From positions 1-7,051 of the forward strand of contig JANRKG010000396.1 of NCBI GenBank assembly GCA_033763635.1: 7,051 nucleotides of DNA, read 5' to 3'. The position numbers and the translations under genes are program-made. Position 1 is the first letter of the stretch. Each line of letters opens with the position of its first letter. The notes under the pieces are model-generated. The model was not told where the DNA came from. It saw nothing but the letters and a program-made list of their open reading frames with translations, and made no database searches. Below are positions 5,624 through 7,051 of the stretch, one piece after another. The stretch comes from JANRKG01 sp033763635 (GTDB taxonomy: Bacteria; Cyanobacteriota; Cyanobacteriia; GCF-001939115).

Positions 5624-7051
5624 CTAGGCTACTCGGAAGCGGGAGATTTCCGACTGAAGCCCCTGGGCTGCGTCATCGAGTTGTTCCAGGGCACTGTTTG
5701 TTTCTCGCAATGCATCAGCGGTTTGCTGAGACGCTTCCGTGAGTTGCTGCATCGCTTCACTGATCTGCTGGGCACCCTGGGACTGTTCTTCCATGCTTTG
5801 ACTCACCTGGGAAAATCGGGGAGTGAGACCCTGCACCTGATCAATGACTTGGGCAATCTGGGTACTGATCTTGCCCACATCATCCACCGTATCCACGACA
5901 GACTTATTGAACTTGTCCATTTCCATCACCCCTCCGGAAACAGCGGTCTGCATTTCCTTGACCATCTGTTCAATTTCCAGAGTGGCAACGGCGGTTTGGT
6001 CTGCCAGTCGGCGGATTTCCCGCGCCACCACTGCAAAGCCCGCCCCATATTCCCCCGCTTTCTCCGCTTCGATCGCTGCGTTCAGAGACAGCAGGTTGGT
6101 CTGATCCGCTACCTTCGTAATCGTGGTGACGACATTATTAATGTTGTTGGCTTTTTCGTTCATCACCCCTAACCGGGTGGAAATGGACATCGTCGCCTCG
6201 GCTAACTGACGCATCACCGTTTCCATTCGGATCAGGTCGGTCTGGCTACTGCCTGCTGCGATCGCCGTCGTCTGGGCCATCGTCGCCACCTGTTCCATCG
6301 TCCGCACCAATTCGCGGGAAGTCGCTGCGATTTCCTGGGACGTTGCAGAGACTTCATTGGTGGATGCAATCTGTTCAGCAACCGTCGCTTCCAGTTCCTT
6401 CCCGGAGGCCGCGATCTGGGTGGCAGAGGTCGTGATTTGAATGCCCGACTGCTGAACCCGCCGAATCAGAGTATTCAAATCTTTATTCATCGTATGGAAC
6501 GCATGCAGGAGCTTGCCGATTTCGTCCTGCTGGTCTGAGAGTTGAACCTGGGTTGTTAAATCGCCAGAGGAAATTTTCTGGGCAACATCCACGACTCCAG
6601 CGATCTTGGCTCCCATTGGTTTGGCGATCGTATTACTGAAATAAATCCCAAAAAGAATGGCAGTGGTCGGTCCCAGGATCATTCCAACCATGATCCAGAA
6701 TCCAACCCGTGAAATATCCGTTGCACTCGCCTTTTTAGCGCTTGCTGCGGTGTCTTCATTAATCTTCAAAACCGCCAGCACTGAGTTTGTTGCTTTCTCA
6801 AAGGAGACTCGATTTCCCTGTGCCCGCTCTCGTAATTGTTCGAGCACTTCTACCGCTCGTTGGGCTGTTGTCCCCTCCGCAGAATTACTGCGTCCCGCCC
6901 GTGCTACTTCCAACAATGTCTCATAAGGATTCAGGATGCCTGTTGCTTCAAATCGTTCATTGACCTTCATGTATGCTTCGTGGTCCGCTTTCCAGTCATC
7001 CCAATCCGCTTCTAATTTTCGATACGCCGTTTCTTCTTGGGGGCTGCGGGG
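5624..7051 (-). CDS. Methyl-accepting chemotaxis protein (WspA-like), 5' end cut by window
   Basis: Membrane receptor feeding the CheW/CheA complex. 475 C-terminal residues are visible and the frame is open to the window edge, so the ATG at 6970 is internal and not the true start. Visible residues 1-110 are helical and likely the end of a four-helix-bundle type periplasmic sensor. Residues 113-138 are a transmembrane helix (FWIMVGMILGPTTAILFGIY), followed by a HAMP domain (about 138-192, DEIGKLLHAF) and a long cytoplasmic coiled coil. The signalling tip at 316-350 reads DQTNLLSLNAAIEAEKAGEYGAGF, then FAVVAREIRRLADQT, close to WspA-type receptors as I remember them. An Ala (337) replaces the Arg usually found in the tip GRGF motif. 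The C-terminus (EISRFRVA) has no NWETF-type CheR tether. It is the first visible gene of the operon and overlaps the GTG candidate start of cheW by one base. Ligand unknown. Confidence 0.94.
   Translation of the reverse strand, partial: PRSPQEETAYRKLEADWDDWKADHEAYMKVNERFEATGILNPYETLLEVARAGRSNSAEGTTAQRAVEVLEQLRERAQGNRVSFEKATNSVLAVLKINEDTAASAKKASATDISRVGFWIMVGMILGPTTAILFGIYFSNTIAKPMGAKIAGVVDVAQKISSGDLTTQVQLSDQQDEIGKLLHAFHTMNKDLNTLIRRVQQSGIQITTSATQIAASGKELEATVAEQIASTNEVSATSQEIAATSRELVRTMEQVATMAQTTAIAAGSSQTDLIRMETVMRQLAEATMSISTRLGVMNEKANNINNVVTTITKVADQTNLLSLNAAIEAEKAGEYGAGFAVVAREIRRLADQTAVATLEIEQMVKEMQTAVSGGVMEMDKFNKSVVDTVDDVGKISTQIAQVIDQVQGLTPRFSQVSQSMEEQSQGAQQISEAMQQLTEASQQTADALRETNSALEQLDDAAQGLQSEISRFRVA
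6258..6265. repeat. HIP1 palindrome
   Basis: Perfect GCGATCGC inside the MCP coiled-coil region (codons for TAIAA). Confidence 0.85.

Noticed and set aside
5681..6172. Plus-strand open frame of 163 codons opposite the MCP
   Set aside because: Lies opposite the conserved signalling tip and coiled coil; no domain or convincing start signal, so it is taken as a shadow frame.
6968..6970. ATG as the start of the MCP
   Set aside because: The frame stays open with coding-like helical sequence to the window edge, and a start here would remove most of the sensor domain and the first membrane helix.

Overview
The window is a single, tightly packed operon read entirely on the minus strand, so the genes run from high to low coordinates. 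Four perfect HIP1 palindromes (GCGATCGC) and many partial gcgatcg/cgatcgc sites point to a cyanobacterium. The genus cannot be fixed from the sequence; a filamentous, surface-motile lineage is a plausible guess from the gene content only.

Layout in transcription order: (1) a methyl-accepting chemotaxis protein (MCP) whose 5' end is cut by the window edge (7051..5624); (2) a CheW coupling protein with a cysteine-rich N-terminal extension (5621..4896); (3) a large hybrid CheA kinase with two Hpt domains and a C-terminal receiver (4899..1930); (4) a CheB methylesterase (1927..899); (5) a response regulator with a class III nucleotide cyclase output, cut at its 3' end by the other window edge (895..1). 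Adjacent genes overlap by a few bases or are separated by 2 to 3 nt. There is no intergenic region longer than 3 nt, hence no room for an internal conventional promoter between genes, and no RNA gene, CRISPR array, insertion sequence or terminator was seen.

The set resembles the Wsp surface-sensing class of chemosensory systems (MCP, CheW-type protein, hybrid CheA, CheB, and a response regulator making a second messenger) rather than a flagellar system. Expected signal flow: the MCP array, coupled by the CheW protein, controls autophosphorylation of CheA on an Hpt histidine. Phosphate then goes to the CheB receiver (adaptation by demethylation), to the receiver built into CheA (a likely sink or internal regulator) and to the stand-alone regulator. 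In Wsp systems that last protein is a GGDEF diguanylate cyclase (WspR). Here a WspR-like receiver is joined through a HAMP-like segment to an adenylate/guanylate cyclase domain, so the predicted output is cAMP (or cGMP) instead of c-di-GMP. No CheR methyltransferase is in the window; if present it should lie upstream of the MCP or elsewhere.

The most interesting points are the output-domain swap, the duplicated and diverged Hpt domain marked by a perfect 20-nt direct repeat, the conserved-looking cysteine cluster of the CheW protein, an Arg-to-Ala change in the MCP signalling tip, and the in-frame cheB/cyclase junction separated by a single UAG and one sense codon.
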